A DNA stretch of 64,000 nt, taken from Epiperipatus broadwayi (Eukaryota > Onychophora > Udeonychophora > Euonychophora > Peripatidae). Positions 1-14,153 of the stretch are shown in pieces; the stretch's first letter is position 1; every line of letters starts with the position of its first letter. The stretch covers positions 1,367,795-1,431,794 of the forward strand of contig JAQFVV010006271.1 of NCBI GenBank assembly GCA_028023455.1, written 5' to 3'. The translations under genes were made by a program, and so were the position numbers. Below the pieces are notes generated by a model. That model was not told where the DNA came from. It was given only the letters and a program-made list of their open reading frames with translations, and ran no database searches.

Positions 1-1550
1 TACATTGAGCATCAGATATTTATATGTTTTCTTTTGAATCTACAAAAGTATAGTGTGGGCAGGGATTCTAAGTTTAGTTTTATTAAAAAGTCAAACTATT
101 TTGGTTCTAGTGACCAGAATTTAAGTTTGCCACATAATTCTTTGTTGGTGCTGTTTAACATTGGTTTTGCTTCTTTTGAGAAGGTGGATAGAGCAATGAG
201 TGCATTTCCCAGTACTTATATTTATTTTTACAGGGCAAAAATGAAGATTTTAAATGGATAATAAAAGTTTTAAAAGTTCTTCCCAATATTTTGAGTTTGG
301 GAGAGATCAGATTGTAGGTGTTATTTTATATGTAATCTTTAGTAGATTTTGAAAAGTTTTAGAACACAATAAAATTGTATTAAATGTTTTTTTTGTAATC
401 TGAATATATAAATATTGTCTAGTCCTAGTCCATTGTAAACAAGTGAATTTTGATTGAGATGACTGTTATAGCCCCCCCCCCCCTCAGTTTTTGTATAATA
501 AGAAAATGTGGTTGGGTAAAGACTTTGATGAAGAGTATTATTGGAGTGCAATGTACAGTTTTTATTATTACTATTATGTTAAAGATGGATGTTTTTGCAT
601 AATGTGAGAGGTATGATATTTCTCAAGTGATTTAATAATGTTTCCTATTTTTTAAAAAAAAAAACTTTTCTTGTATTATAATCCTCATTGCAGTGTTGCT
701 TAGATGAAAAGAAAACACAGGAAAGTATTAGGCCTTTTGGTAGTTATTTATTTGACCATACAAGACACTTGATGGCACTTTATACTGTTTAATACACATA
801 AATATTTTGTTTCCTGGCTTATTCCACGTTATTAAATTACAATTTTCCATGTTATTAAATTTAAATATTTCACATTATTAAATTACAAATATTTTATGTA
901 ATTTCCTTTTTTAAAAATATCACATGTGATTCTTTTGCTTATTTTATGACTTGTTTTGGTCTAATTAAATTATTCTTAATTTTTGGATTGCCTTTTTTTT
1001 AATTGACCTATTTTTAAAACGTTTTTTGGTGTATTTTCCTTTTTTAAAGAATATCACTTTTATTTCTTTTATGGACTTCTTTTGGCCTAATTAAATTATT
1101 TTTCATGTTTTTGTTTTTTTTTTGGAAAAAAGTGAAATTGCCTTCTTGTTACTACGTAATTAAAATCTTTTATTTATTTTAAAATTAGTCTATAAATTAT
1201 AGGAAAAAATCACCTCTTTCATGACTTTAAAAAGAAATTAAAAAAAATACAAACCCCAATTATTTAAAAAATTAAAACTTTTATTCTTTAAATAAACATT
1301 AACAAACTTTAATGTCAATATTTACAAATATTTGAATAACAAAAACTAAAGTGAACTTCAAATAACCCACAAAAATATTGTCAAAAAATAAAAGTACTCT
1401 CCAAATCATTCATTAATAACCATTTCTTTAAGAATACATACAAACTAATCTTCTCCCTTGTGCAGATACCTCCACATAAATTCTGACAATTACTTGTTTA
1501 CGAGATGACAAAGCATGCCTTGCTGTCTTCGATTTTTCCACTTCAGCAAT
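1..1550. other. AT-rich DNA, no gene found
   Basis: Only short open frames without recognisable domains occur here. The stretch has many T and A runs and a homopolymer of 12 C at 472-483. No RNA gene, terminal repeat or coding family was recognised. Confidence 0.6.
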
Positions 1551-1552
1551 CC

Positions 1553-2325
1553 TCACAGATGCTCAATGTTTTGGGTGTGTGCACCTGTTGTGGGGTATAC
1601 AAAATTGTATTTATGATTGACTTGGAGATGTTTGAAGCCAGCAGCCTCAAGATCTATGGTCTGGTATCCCTTCCAACAAGCAGATAAGATTGTGGAACTG
1701 GGTTTAATGTTTTCTATGATGCACTTTAAAAGGTTTTCAGCAAAACATGATGGAACAGCAACAACAAAACATTCCATTGTCTCTCTACACATATCATTGA
1801 AACTGGGAGCATTTAACCCTGGTGATTTTTTCTCATTGAAAACATAGTTTCATCTATCTCAACAATACAGCCTGTCCCTCTGATTTGACAGCAGGAAACA
1901 GATGAAAAACTTTCTCTGCAGAGCTCATGAAGCCCACATGTCCACTTGATGTCAGCAGAAATGGATAGTTCCAATTCTTTGCTGGCTCTTTTGATGGTTA
2001 GTTTGTCATGGCTCAATAAATATACAAGCATCAATGCTTTCACAAGAGGTATTTTAGAACCCTCAAACCACATCTGCTTGTGTATGGTACACCTTCAATG
2101 GCAGGATGTTGACTCACATTTAAAGGTGTACATTTCCACTTTCCTTAACAACATGTCTAGTCCACAAATACATTTTTTAGCAGAGGGTATAATGTTTTTA
2201 TCTTGCAAAAGTAACACTGCCTTTTTTTCTGTGGTTGGCAATTGACTAAAATTAACAGGTTCATGAGCAGAAGATGCCATTTGGATAAACAATACAGTGT
2301 TCTTGAAAAGAGCATGATGATTCAT
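1553..2325 (-). pseudogene. Merlin (ISXO2/IS1016-like) transposase, broken
   Basis: A DNA-transposon transposase reads leftwards in three pieces (2325-2095, 2073-1813, 1792-1553) separated by frame changes. Piece 1 has the N-terminal zinc-ribbon pattern, CxC then a spaced CxxxxC, after a segment resembling the family's N-terminal helix. Piece 2 starts with a WFEGSKIPL motif and carries the first catalytic aspartate in VEIDETMF. Piece 3 has the conserved SxCWKGY and VNHKYNFV...GAHTQNIE blocks. In Merlin and IS1016 proteins the SxCW block normally reads SDCW; here it is SACW, so the second catalytic aspartate is lost. A stop also follows the first catalytic block, and some sequence between pieces 2 and 3 seems missing. 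The family assignment is firm from motif order. I could not define the terminal inverted repeats. The copy cannot encode an active enzyme. Confidence 0.85.
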
Positions 2326-2713
2326 GAGATAACATTCCTAACTTTGTTCCAAAAAAAGACAATTATTAAAAACAAATTTTAAAACAATTCATGTGTAAAA
2401 CCCACAATTTTCAATCACTATTTTTAATTAACATTGACATTTAAAAAAAAACATACTGTAAAAAACAGACTAATTCAAATGTTCAAAGAAATAGTCAAAC
2501 AAAATATCACAAGATGTACTTCATTAGGCATATTTTGTTAGCCACATGAGCATTGTGATATAATTCACAAACTACATTAAACTAGCCATTGCAGGCCATG
2601 TAAAGGCAGTTTTACAGGAAAATTTAAAAGATGTTGTAAAGCAGTTTTTACTAGCAAACTTAAATGGTCTCAGAAACGGCATTCTAATGTGGTTCTGGCT
2701 AGAGACAATGCCA

Positions 2714-3075
2714 TCAAGCGACTTGTAAGGTCAAAAAAATAAATACTGGCCTTTCTTTAAACTGTTTTTTAAGACATGTTCCAATGTGTAACCATGCACA
2801 ATAGTTTTTCATATGAAAGACAAGTTTATATTCATTGGTATATTTTGAGATTATCTGAAAAAGTTGTGGTATTTGTTTTTTGGATTGTAAAAATACTGAG
2901 ATATCATCCATAAAGCTATACACAAAATGTTTATATTAAGGCTAGGCACATCATATATTTCTGATATTTCTTTTTCAATAGTTTTAATTAGTGGATTAAT
3001 ATATGTGGTGAAAAAGAGTATATTTAGAAACGATCCTTGAAGGAATGAGTTATGGGATATAATTGAAGTGAAGTT
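2714..3075 (-). pseudogene. Decayed non-LTR retrotransposon reverse transcriptase fragment
   Basis: Reading leftwards, 3057-2923 encodes a block resembling the reverse transcriptase motif VRQGCPLSPLLFxxYIxPL: here LQGSFLNILFFTTYINPL followed by IKTIEKEISEI. After a frame change near 2923 comes a block with FMDDISVF, matching the catalytic A/F-x-DD motif of LINE polymerases, then an IIxxYTNEYKL segment where the family usually has the thumb-side helix. The two motifs are in the expected order and spacing. Upstream sequence in the first frame is hydrophobic and not recognisable. No endonuclease, 5' UTR or poly(A) tail was found. This is a short, old remnant. Which LINE clade it belongs to cannot be settled by eye. 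Confidence 0.6.
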
Positions 3076-3349
3076 TATATATATATTAATTCTGATAATC
3101 TCACAGATAAATAAAGTAATATATATATATATCATGAAAATAATAAATATACAACTAACTAAAATAAAAACAATAAAAACACACACAATTATTTCTCTGG
3201 AAATAGCAATTTTGCTGTGCTTTCTGATGAAAACCATGCTGCTGGATGAAATATTAAATCAGCTTTATAGAGAAGTAATTGTGTGTTTTCTTATTACATA
3301 TTTATATAATTAAATGCATGTATAGCATTTATATTTTAAGCTAGATGAA

Positions 3350-3523
3350 ATTAGAGGGATTTGAACCCAAACATTCAAGCTCTCTTTAGTCTACCACTCC
3401 ATCTTATACAACCTATACACATGATTACATATCTTTTTTGCATGTATGTGATCATGTGTATCGGTTGCATAAGATGGAGTGAATGACTAAAGAGAGCTTT
3501 AACTAGGTTCAAATCCCTCTAAA
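3350..3523. repeat. Palindromic MITE-like repeat with B-box-like ends, copy 1
   Basis: The two ends are near-perfect inverted repeats starting TTAGAGGGATTTGAACC and ending GGTTCAAATCCCTCTAA. Homology continues inward through a segment reading CTCCATCTTATACAACC and its complement to a short central loop near 3437. Each end contains GGTTCAAATCC, a match to the RNA polymerase III B box (GGTTCRANTCC). No A box was identified. A second copy lies at 31661-31822. Confidence 0.7.
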
Positions 3524-3829
3524 TATATATAAATGTATATGCATTCGGATAGTTCCAATTGTTTACTTATGTATTTGGTATATAATATTGTTGTGAGTTT
3601 ACATTTGTTGAGAAGACTGGAACATCTACATTTAATTACATTGTGAAAATTTGAAAAGAAAATACATCTGTCTATTGTCAACTAGATATCTATCAATATA
3701 TGATTTTTTTCTTAAGAAATATGATATATATTATTATAAGAAATAATAAAATGAGACGCACAGTTTTAAATATGAATTAGAAACATTTTTAACAGCTTGT
3801 GGAGAGATGTACAATCACTGCATTATAAT

Positions 3830-5000
3830 ATATATTTACAAGTATTTTCTTTTATCAATGCATCTTACACCTTAGCTCAACCCTATCACAACCATCCATT
3901 GGCTCTTTCATACTATAGATACATTTAAAATATTCACTACTTTTTGAATTACGTTATATATCATATATTACAATTTAGCTTCCTATACACATTTTTTTAG
4001 AGACACTTAAACTTAACTTTATATATATTTAAATATATTTCAAACTTCTATTTCATCACTCATTATTGAAACATATGTCCAAAAACATTTAAAAAAACAA
4101 TCCCTAAGATGGGCATTTCATACCAAATTAGCACTCATCAGTGGCCCAGATCATAATATCTTACAAATATGTTCACTATTTGTTCAGTATATATGTAGGT
4201 ACAGATTATTATGGATTAATTGACAAGTTTCAAATTTTCTATACTCACAACTTTGATACAAACTAATTTATAGAAATAATTCTTTATTAAGCTAGCCATC
4301 ATTCCTAGCTAAAATATATATTTTTATTTTTCATTTAGTGATTAAAATATCTGCAGTATTATAGAAGCACAAACATCTGCTTTTCTTGCCCATAGCGTGA
4401 GAGTGATGTAGTAAAAATTATTAAAATTTTCAGCATGGGCAAAAAAATAAAATGTGATATCATTATATCACTTATTATTCACTAATAAAAAATTAAAAGT
4501 ACATATTTGAATTAGGAATAATATCTAGGTTTAATAAAGAATTAGTAAACGTTATTAATATATTTCCGGCAAAGTGGTTTGTAACAAAATTAAGAGCGCA
4601 GAAAATTTTAAACTTGTCAATTAAACTACAGTAATTTCTTACCTACATAAATACTGAACAAATAATGGATATTTGTGTAAGAGATTGTGATCTGAGCATG
4701 AAATGCCCATCTTGGATGATCATTTATCTTTTTCATGTGTTTTTAATCATATATTTCAGTAATGTCTGATGCAATAGATTTGAAAATATATTGTTATAGT
4801 TTAACGATAAATTTATGAACGATCAAGAGTAAATGATAATATATATATGAAGTTTAAGCATCTATATATATATGTAGTTAAATTATTACATGTATTATAT
4901 ATCTTATTTGAAAAAATGCTGAATATTTGAAATGTATCTAGTTGTGATAGGATTGAGCTAATGTGAAAGGACGCACTGATAAAAAAAACGTGCAAATATA
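3830..5000. repeat. Old long inverted repeat, arms about 0.55 kb
   Basis: Several blocks recur in opposite orientation around a centre near 4410-4417. The block at 3872-3893 (TAGCTCAACCCTATCACAAC) returns inverted at 4942-4963, and 4103-4121 (AAGATGGGCATTTCAT) returns at 4697-4716. Arms differ by many substitutions and by small insertions, for example about 24 bp at 3894-3917. About 200 bp on each side (3560-3790 and 5030-5215) are direct repeats of each other, both containing TTTTTTCTTAAGAAATAT. The whole looks like an old foldback-type element. No coding potential and no target duplication was defined. Confidence 0.6.
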
Positions 5001-5219
5001 AGTATGTGCAAACAGTTACATTCAAATATTTATTTACTATTTGATTATATTATTGCTTGTGAGCTTTAATTACATTGTAAAAATTTAAAAAGGAAAAACG
5101 TATCTATTTATTTTAAATAATATATCAATTGATATTTGATTTTTTCTTAAGAAATATAATTTTATGAGAATTAATGAAATGAGGCGCTCATTTTTAAATA
5201 TGATTTTAAAAAAGCATGC

Positions 5220-8200
5220 CCTATTTATGAATTAATAACAACAAAATAAACCATCATCACAATTTTATGCTACCTTTATTAATGTGTACTTTATTTATGT
5301 TTATAAAATATGTATGTTAAACAGTAGTAACGCTATTTTTTCTTCAAAACTCAATCGCAGAATCATCTACTTTTGCCATATTATTAAGAAAATTAACAGT
5401 TAAATATCGATCTTTATATCAAGTCTTGTAAAAATGACGGGGTTGTCAATAAAGAGTTATTTTTATTATGTAGCTGCTACATGGATGTATGAATCTTTCT
5501 ATAGCTGGTAGTGAATAAATCTGATCATTTGAAATAAAAAAATCAGATATGTACTTATTGAACATTTGTTTTCAATTTTAACGATAATGATTTTTGGAAA
5601 AGGTTCTAGAGATCTACCTGGTGCATGCATTGATATAAGATTTTATAGTGGATTTTTTAATAATAAAAAAATCAAACCAATCATCTATTCAAGACATATT
5701 ATGATTTTAAACTATTGGAATTGACAGAGTTGAGTTATAATCCAAGAATCTTTAGCTTTAATAACCTTTAGTTTTCCAGATTATTACCTTTCTGCTATAC
5801 TAACTTTCACAGAATATTTGAATTGATTAAAAGCAAACAAAAATATTGTTCACCATTTGTGGGAAATTGTGTCAATTTTGGTTAATGGAAACAATAGAAT
5901 TAAGCTTTGATTTAAGAATCATTAGTTCTAAAGTTTACCACCCTATCATCGGACTAAACTACACTGGGTATTTGAATTAAGTAAAAACATGATATTCCTC
6001 CCAGTTCTAAAAATAATCTATATTATGTTCTCAATGTTCTAATTGCAATAATGTAAAGATATAGGATTAGCTATTACTTTTCAAAACTGTAGGCAATTTA
6101 TCGACTAAAGATGAAGAAAAACTTTCATTAACATTCAGCTTAAATGGTTATTAGATTGAGTAAGTGGATCATTTTAATTATATTACTTACTCTTTATATA
6201 GAAAAATGGACATAGACATTAAGAATAACATAAACTCCAATGTGCTGTTGGTGCATTTAACAAGTTAAAAAGTTATAATATTTCATCATAGTGATATAAA
6301 TAAATTCAATAACTTTATTTCTCTTTATTATCCAATTTAATACAATAACCTTTTTTTTTTTTGTACTTTTAAAAGCAATTTTTATTTTATTTTCTTCAAT
6401 TAACTATTTAAATTAAGCTTGCACAGAGAACTGCAAATATTTTATAATACATTATGATTTTATATTGCATTATAAATTATTAAACATCTATATAAAGTTA
6501 ATATTTAACAATTCTATATTGCAATGAAATACCATAAAATATTATAAAACATTTTACAGATCTCTGATGATGGCTTCATATTCTCATAAAACATAAAAAT
6601 AAAATAATATTGCTTAAAAAATACAAAGGACAAAAACAAAATACCAACTGAAAAATAATATTATTATACATGAAATAAAACAGTAGTAAGGAAATATTTT
6701 AGTATATTAAGTCTATTGTATGGAAGTCAGATATAGACTATCAAATGATCTAAACAAAGTGAAAAAGTTTATGTAAGTATGTAACATAATATTATGAAAA
6801 TAAAAAATAACATCACATATCAGATATTCTTATCCAATTTACTGAATATGATAATATTGAATCCAAAAGTGTAAAATACTCTTTCATTGTCTAGAGCATG
6901 TGAAAAGGATGAAGTGTAATAAAGTATCCCAAAATAATCATTATTGTGATGAATTTGAGCATGGTTTTCATAGGAGCATCAGAGTTTATTCATTTTATAA
7001 ACAAAAGAAAAATATCGATTGCTTTAATTATCAGAATAAGGCTTTGATTAAAATATAATTGAGGACTATATGTGTGTTAGTTGTCATAAATGCCAAGGGA
7101 TTAATGGTTTCTTCTTTATTTGACTTGACAAAGAAGTTTTGTACATCCATTAAAAATCTCGTCTCCAACTTTTTATTTTTCTATTATCTCTCTCTTTTTT
7201 AACGATAGTATGGCCTCAGGATGCTAGTAATAATGATGATATATATATATTAACAACGTGATTTAGCTGTTAAAAAGATTCTAATATATATATAATAATA
7301 ATAATTTTAATTTATGCGGGTGTTTTTGGACGCATGCAGGCATCCAATTAATAAGTTCACTGAATAGAAACGCAAAATATAAATCTCAAAGGTAAATTAA
7401 CAAACTAATAATAGTATATATGTGTGTTTACATGTATTTGGACAATCGTGAGCACTTAACACAATCGATGTTTTAACGTATGATCAAAGCGAAATTACAA
7501 TTGTTAAAATAAATTAAAGTGTTTTGTTAAAAATCCAACTAATAAAACTAATTTAAATATTTCTGATGATTACTTGTAAGGCAATGTGTGCATAATGTGA
7601 AATAAATATGTTTTTTTTTTTAAGACTGTAAAGTAAAATTACGTCAATTAAAGTAAATAAAAATATTTCATTAAAAGAGGAAATTTGAAGATATTAAATA
7701 TTCAATACTATTATGCAATGTTTATATATTTGTTTTTAGAAATGGAATCGTGATTAAACCGTTTTTATTATTCTACTTATTGATTTTTAAATGACATAAA
7801 AATAAGTTAAATCTATTGGTAATATTCGGAATGCATAATTACATTCGAGTTTATCCATTCGTTTTCCAATTGCGAATAAAGTTGAAAAAAAAAAAAATGT
7901 TAGAGTACTTCCCTACTTAAGTCACAATAAAATATCTGTTCGGCTTTGTAATTTATTGTTTATTAATTACCATGACAACATTCTAGTGTACGGGCGTTAA
8001 ATCGTTTTTAAGAGAGTGCACACTACAAATGTTTTTTAGATTTCCATTATACTATACAGTGTTTGTTTATTTTTAAGCGCAACCAAAATTAAGGAGTAGT
8101 TAAGAACAGTAAAATCAAAAGACGCTTGTATTAAAAGAAATAATAATTAAGATTTAAAATATGAATCAAAGCAAATATGAAAAATCTCCAAAGGAAGTAC

Positions 8201-8300
8201 GGTAAGTGATGTAGTAAAAGAAATAATTCAATTAAAGTTATTATTTATAAGTGATTTATAGTTAAGAATTAAAATATTTGAAATAACTGTTTAGGTATGT
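5220..8300. other. AT-rich DNA, no gene found
   Basis: No coding family, RNA gene or terminal repeats were recognised. Short AT runs are frequent and no long open frame occurs. Confidence 0.6.
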
Positions 8301-8310
8301 AAGCAAAATT

Positions 8311-8424
8311 TCACTTTGCAAATAATTTCTTTAGAGAAGAATGTATGTATGTTAGCTCTCTTTTAATTCACTTTGCAAATAATTTCTTTAAAGAAGAATG
8401 TATGTATGTTAGCTCTCTTTTAAT
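8311..8424 (+). repeat. Tandem duplication, unit 57 bp, two copies
   Basis: A unit beginning TCACTTTGCAAATAATTTC and ending in GTTAGCTCTCTTTTAAT is repeated immediately downstream from position 8368. I see only one or two differences (TTTAGAG versus TTTAAAG), so the duplication is recent. Confidence 0.85.
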
Positions 8425-8582
8425 GCGGTTGTTTCTTGGAAAGAGTTTAAAATGATAGGTGATAGAGGATTATGATTAAACAATAATCCTTGATTATCGT
8501 CGTTATATTTTGCTCCTTTAATTAAAACAATTTCACCTAACTTAATTAGAATTATATCAAAAGCTTTACATTGTCTATACTT

Positions 8583-9230
<648 letters not shown>

Positions 9231-9892
9231 TGTTTGCAAATGTGTGTTTCAAACACATACCACCGTATAAATAATGATCTAATTTTCTATTCAAATACGT
9301 AGCATTCGCACAAATTATATACTGATGCATGTTTATATTCATATATAAAAATGTGCGTATGTGTTTACATATAATCTTAATTCATATGTTTCAAGAGTAA
9401 ACACTAAACAGGTATATGTGTAACTGACATTACATATAGGAAAAGAGAAATAAAATTAAACTACTTCATGTGTGTGTATTTGATTACGAAATAGATATAT
9501 TAACTTTAACTAAGGTTTAGCGTTTATATTTGGGCTAGAGATAATCTCTTGTTTAATAAATGATTAGTGTTAAAAATTATGTATTTTTTTAAAGTGGATT
9601 AATTTATAGGTAAATATTAACCGTTAAGTAATATGTAATAAATAATTTGTAGAAATAAATTATATTGCAAGAATATGCTTTCAATTATTTTGTATTTAAT
9701 TGCTGTCAACTATAAAAATATATTAGTATATGTTTAGCCTATTTTATCATTACTGGTCAATCATAAAATATTATTTACACTATTACAATTTGCAATTGAT
9801 AATAGTTAAGTACTGTAAAACAGAAACTGATAAAAACAAATTATCATCAGCAACCATCACTCACAAAGAAATATAGCATTCGAATTTCAAGC

Positions 9893-10127
<235 letters not shown>

Positions 10128-10129
10128 TA

Positions 10130-13100
10130 GAGATGATGTTTACATGACTTTATAAATCATTCTAAGAACTCTACCTACTATTATATATGAAACAGTTTAA
10201 ATATGAAACACTCTGATCCTATTATTATATTTCTTTGACAGTTTACAGATGCAGAACATCCTTTTCCTGAAATGCTTCAAAACCATATCTAATTGCAACT
10301 CTACAATGTATTCTATTCTCAAAACATATCTTCCCAGAAAAGCAATCAATATTGCACTTTGTTAGAGTGTCTACTAGATAATCTTTATAGCTCAAACAGG
10401 GACTGCTTCTCCTATGAAATTCATTCTTGAGATTACCATAATCTTGTATTATTTATTCATTTTACATATCCAATTCAATAAAGATATCATTTTACAATGG
10501 TGAATTCTGTAACATCATTTGCATCTAGTTGAATAAAATATTGATTTGTTTTATAATCTTGCCATTGTATTTTTAATATTTATGAAGTATTTGTAAGTGA
10601 AGCTTTCTTAACAACTTTCTATTACATTTATAGGGTGTTCAACTCTCAATTTTATATAGTAAACTATATAAACCAATAATTTTTGCTGTCTATCTATCCA
10701 TCTATCTATCTATCTATTTATTTTTTTAATTTTTTTAAAACACTACAAATGACAATTGATTTACTTCAAATGGAGTTAGGTAATAAGATTACAATATCCC
10801 TCGATTCAAGGGAACAAAATTTTAATTTTTTTTCTATAATAAAAAATCTCATGGCAGCAATTTGATTACAATAATGAAATAATTAACAAATACTTCAGAT
10901 CCTGCCCTTGAGATAACAAACACTAACAATTTTGTAAATACATAAACATATAGAGGGTTGACTACCTGAATCGATAAGGGTATCTAGACCTTGAGTCTTC
11001 AGGTAAGATGTTGGAAATAACACGATGAAGTACATGACCTATGATTGCATTTACTTTTAATAGATCAGCTCAATATTCATCAGTTAAACTCAAATACAAT
11101 TTGGGTCAGCTCATCCATGCCTTAATCTCTCTTTCAGTTCTGTTATTCCTGGAATTCAAACCCAGGGAGAATTTGAATTTGACTCTCTGAACAGAGATGC
11201 ACCAATGTTAACCAACAACTACTGTACATTTTTTTTTGGTTTACAATTAATATGATGTATTTAATAATCAACCAACAAAATTTTGATTCTATTATATATT
11301 ATATCATATGTATGTGTGTACATTTGAGGCTATAGATTAATGAGTGAAAACAAAATCGTTTTAATAAATTAGAGACCTAATCGCAATTAATAAATTCATT
11401 AAAATGTATTATGGAACAAACATAAAAATTATAAGCTCAAAATATTTCAACAATATATACATACAAAAAAATTATAATATTGGAGTCAGTAATGAATTTT
11501 TATTGTATCCTTAATGTAACAAGTTTATATTACCATACCCATAACCCCTAAATAGAAATCCATGTTGATGATACCAATTATCTACAACATTCAAACAATG
11601 ATAAAATAGCAAATATTGATTCATCATAAATGTAAATCTAAATAGCTAATTTATATTTTTACATTGTCATATCTATTTTTATCATAGTTTATATACTTTG
11701 GTTACTGTTTGCCTTCCTCATGACCCCTTTCTAAATCTATGTACAATTTATCATATGGTAATAAAAGTCATTCAGCAAAGGGGTTAATCATTTATACAGA
11801 ATAACAGATATAATATATAAGAAACAAGATAAATTATGTCTTAATAAAGTGTATGTATTTAATGTAATATAATAATAATAAACTCTTACCTTATTATCAT
11901 GTGGTAAATAGTCAAATGTCAGTCACTATGTTTGGAAAAAGCTAATATAAATTTTTTTTAATAAAATAATCTTTTAACTAAAATTAACCATCCTCCTCTT
12001 CTTTTCAACTTCTATTTGAAATGAACTTTCCCAAAGAAACATTTTAAAATCATAGAATATTCACATTTCCAAGTATGAAAAAAAATGAACCAAAAAAAAA
12101 TATTTACAAGAATTAAAAATTCAAATTACATAATCAAGATTTTACAATCCCTTTAAATCGATTTAGAGTTGGTAAAAGTCCTTCATATGTATAGTTCATG
12201 CATTATAGATAATTATCCTTAAACAAGGCATAGGTTATCTGCTGGCATCTGTTCATTGGGTATCAAAACAGTTATGTCTTGGCCCTCACTCATTCTTTCT
12301 GTAGATTCATCATTAAGCATTCCATGTGAGGCAAAAGATGTTTTTTTGGCATTGCAAGAATGGATAAAGAAAAATATTACACTTCCATGGCAGGGAAAAC
12401 AACAATCCACCTATGACATCATCAATTTAGCTAGAAAACATTTTATAATGACTAATTATATATACTATTTTTAAATTATTCACAATTGACATTGTATAGA
12501 TCTTATAAACGGTTGATGATTAATTAAAATTCTACTTCAAATATTGGCAATCTTTAATGTTCTTCAATTTTTGTATGACTACAATAGAGATAATTATTTG
12601 ATATAATATACATATAAAATGAGTTTCTAACTTTATTCACTCAGATGAAATTCTTTATTCTATTTCACTTCAAAAACTTATTTTACTTATTGCAGTCTCA
12701 TATAATAATTATATGTCTGAAAATAGAAATTTTCTGGAACAACAGATTTATTTTCTCTCATACTCTAAAAACATTTATTGCTTTTTTTTAATCTTGCCTT
12801 TTTGTAATGCATAAGTAATTTGTGAAGATCATGGAAATAAAAATAATATTATATTTATATATCACATGCAATTTCTGGTATTTATGTATTCAAATTTTTA
12901 TTTGATTTTTGTTGGCATAATTGTTCATTATTGTAAATATTATATCATGATAATCAATTTAAAAGTCATGTAATAAAGTATAATTTTATTATCATACTTG
13001 TTTGTATAAAAACTGCTTTGAAATTTATCCATTTCATTACTTAACAATTGTTAGTCCCTGTCATTTCGTTTTTTGGTTTAATGACATGTAAAATAATAAA

Positions 13101-13900
13101 GACAAGTACATAACTAACATACATTTCTATTATATGTTTATTAATTAAAATTTATTATTTATGCTAATTTTAATATTTGATATGGGCACAATTAGTGTTA
13201 TGAGTAGTTAAGGGTTGGTTTGATTAGGTTTATAGGCTATCCTCACAACACCCTGTTCCTTAGAGAGTTAAAATTTTATTTTACAATTAAATTTTTAACA
13301 CTTAAGGACTGTAAATATATGCATTTTAAGCTGGGCATTTTAATTGTATAGATGTAGGTTATGGAGTTTACCCTTCATAATTTTATAAATCCTTATCATC
13401 CATAATATTTTCTAACCGTTTCCATCCACTTTTTATTAAACCTTCAATCAAGAAGGAGATTCGTATATATAGGGTTCCTTCTTCTTTCTGCCTTTTTATT
13501 GTCTTCCTTTAATGGCTTTTTCATAACATTTCTCTTTTGCAGGTGGCACATGTGTTCATTCAATAGCCTCTGTTATACTTTTCTTTTTTGAGTCTTATTG
13601 GAGCTGTTGAGAGCTACCTAAATATGAGAGCACCCTCATCAAGAAAAATTAATCCTCTTTTCATTGATATTTGTATCTATACTTATATACACCTATATAT
13701 ATTTTAGATGTAAATTCCCTTTCTCCTTAATTATCTCACCTATCCTCTTTTTATCTTAGTTTATACACAGGTATGATGTGATAATCATATAGTTTTTTTG
13801 ATTGGCCAAAATAGGGTTTCAAGATCCAGGCATTATAAATTTCCCTGATCTCTGCCCTTCATACTGATGGTAACATTTCTGGCATTTGTTTTTTGGGTTT
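10130..13900. other. AT-rich DNA, no gene established
   Basis: Nothing recognisable apart from a short TCTA run near 10690-10720 and a stretch at 12219-12474 that is open on both strands (63 and 72 codons). The minus-strand frame there has less biased composition (a DESTERMSEGQD segment), but I recognise no family. It could be a fragment of a repeat or of an exon. No splice or promoter evidence supports a gene. Confidence 0.45.
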
Positions 13901-13903
13901 TAC

Positions 13904-14060
13904 TATTACTACTACTATTGCTACTACTACTACTACTACTACTATTACTACTACTACTATTACTACTACTACTACTACTACTACTACTTACTAATTACTA
14001 TTACAACTTACTGCTACTGCTGCTGCTGTTGTTCCTGCTTCTGTTATTGCTATACTGCTG

Positions 14061-14149
<89 letters not shown>
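13904..14149 (+). repeat. Compound trinucleotide microsatellite (ACT)n / (TTA)n
   Basis: An ACT/ATT-type array at about 13904-13990 passes through an imperfect block of CTG-like units and ends in a pure ATT array from about 14062. The poly-Leu, poly-Tyr and poly-Asn frames are translations of this repeat, not genes. Confidence 0.97.

Positions 14150-14153
<4 letters not shown>

Noticed and set aside
2851-3237. 128-codon minus-strand frame taken as one membrane protein
   Set aside because: The first half is AT-rich sequence that gives hydrophobic residues by composition. Only 3057-2923 has family-like motifs, which belong to a decayed reverse transcriptase.
3350-3523. tRNA gene, because of GGTTCAAATCC
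   Set aside because: No acceptor, D or anticodon stem surrounds the B box. The sequence is a palindrome with the motif at both ends.
12219-12474. Overlapping 63- and 72-codon frames on opposite strands
   Set aside because: No family match by eye and no supporting signals. Noted in the region entry only.
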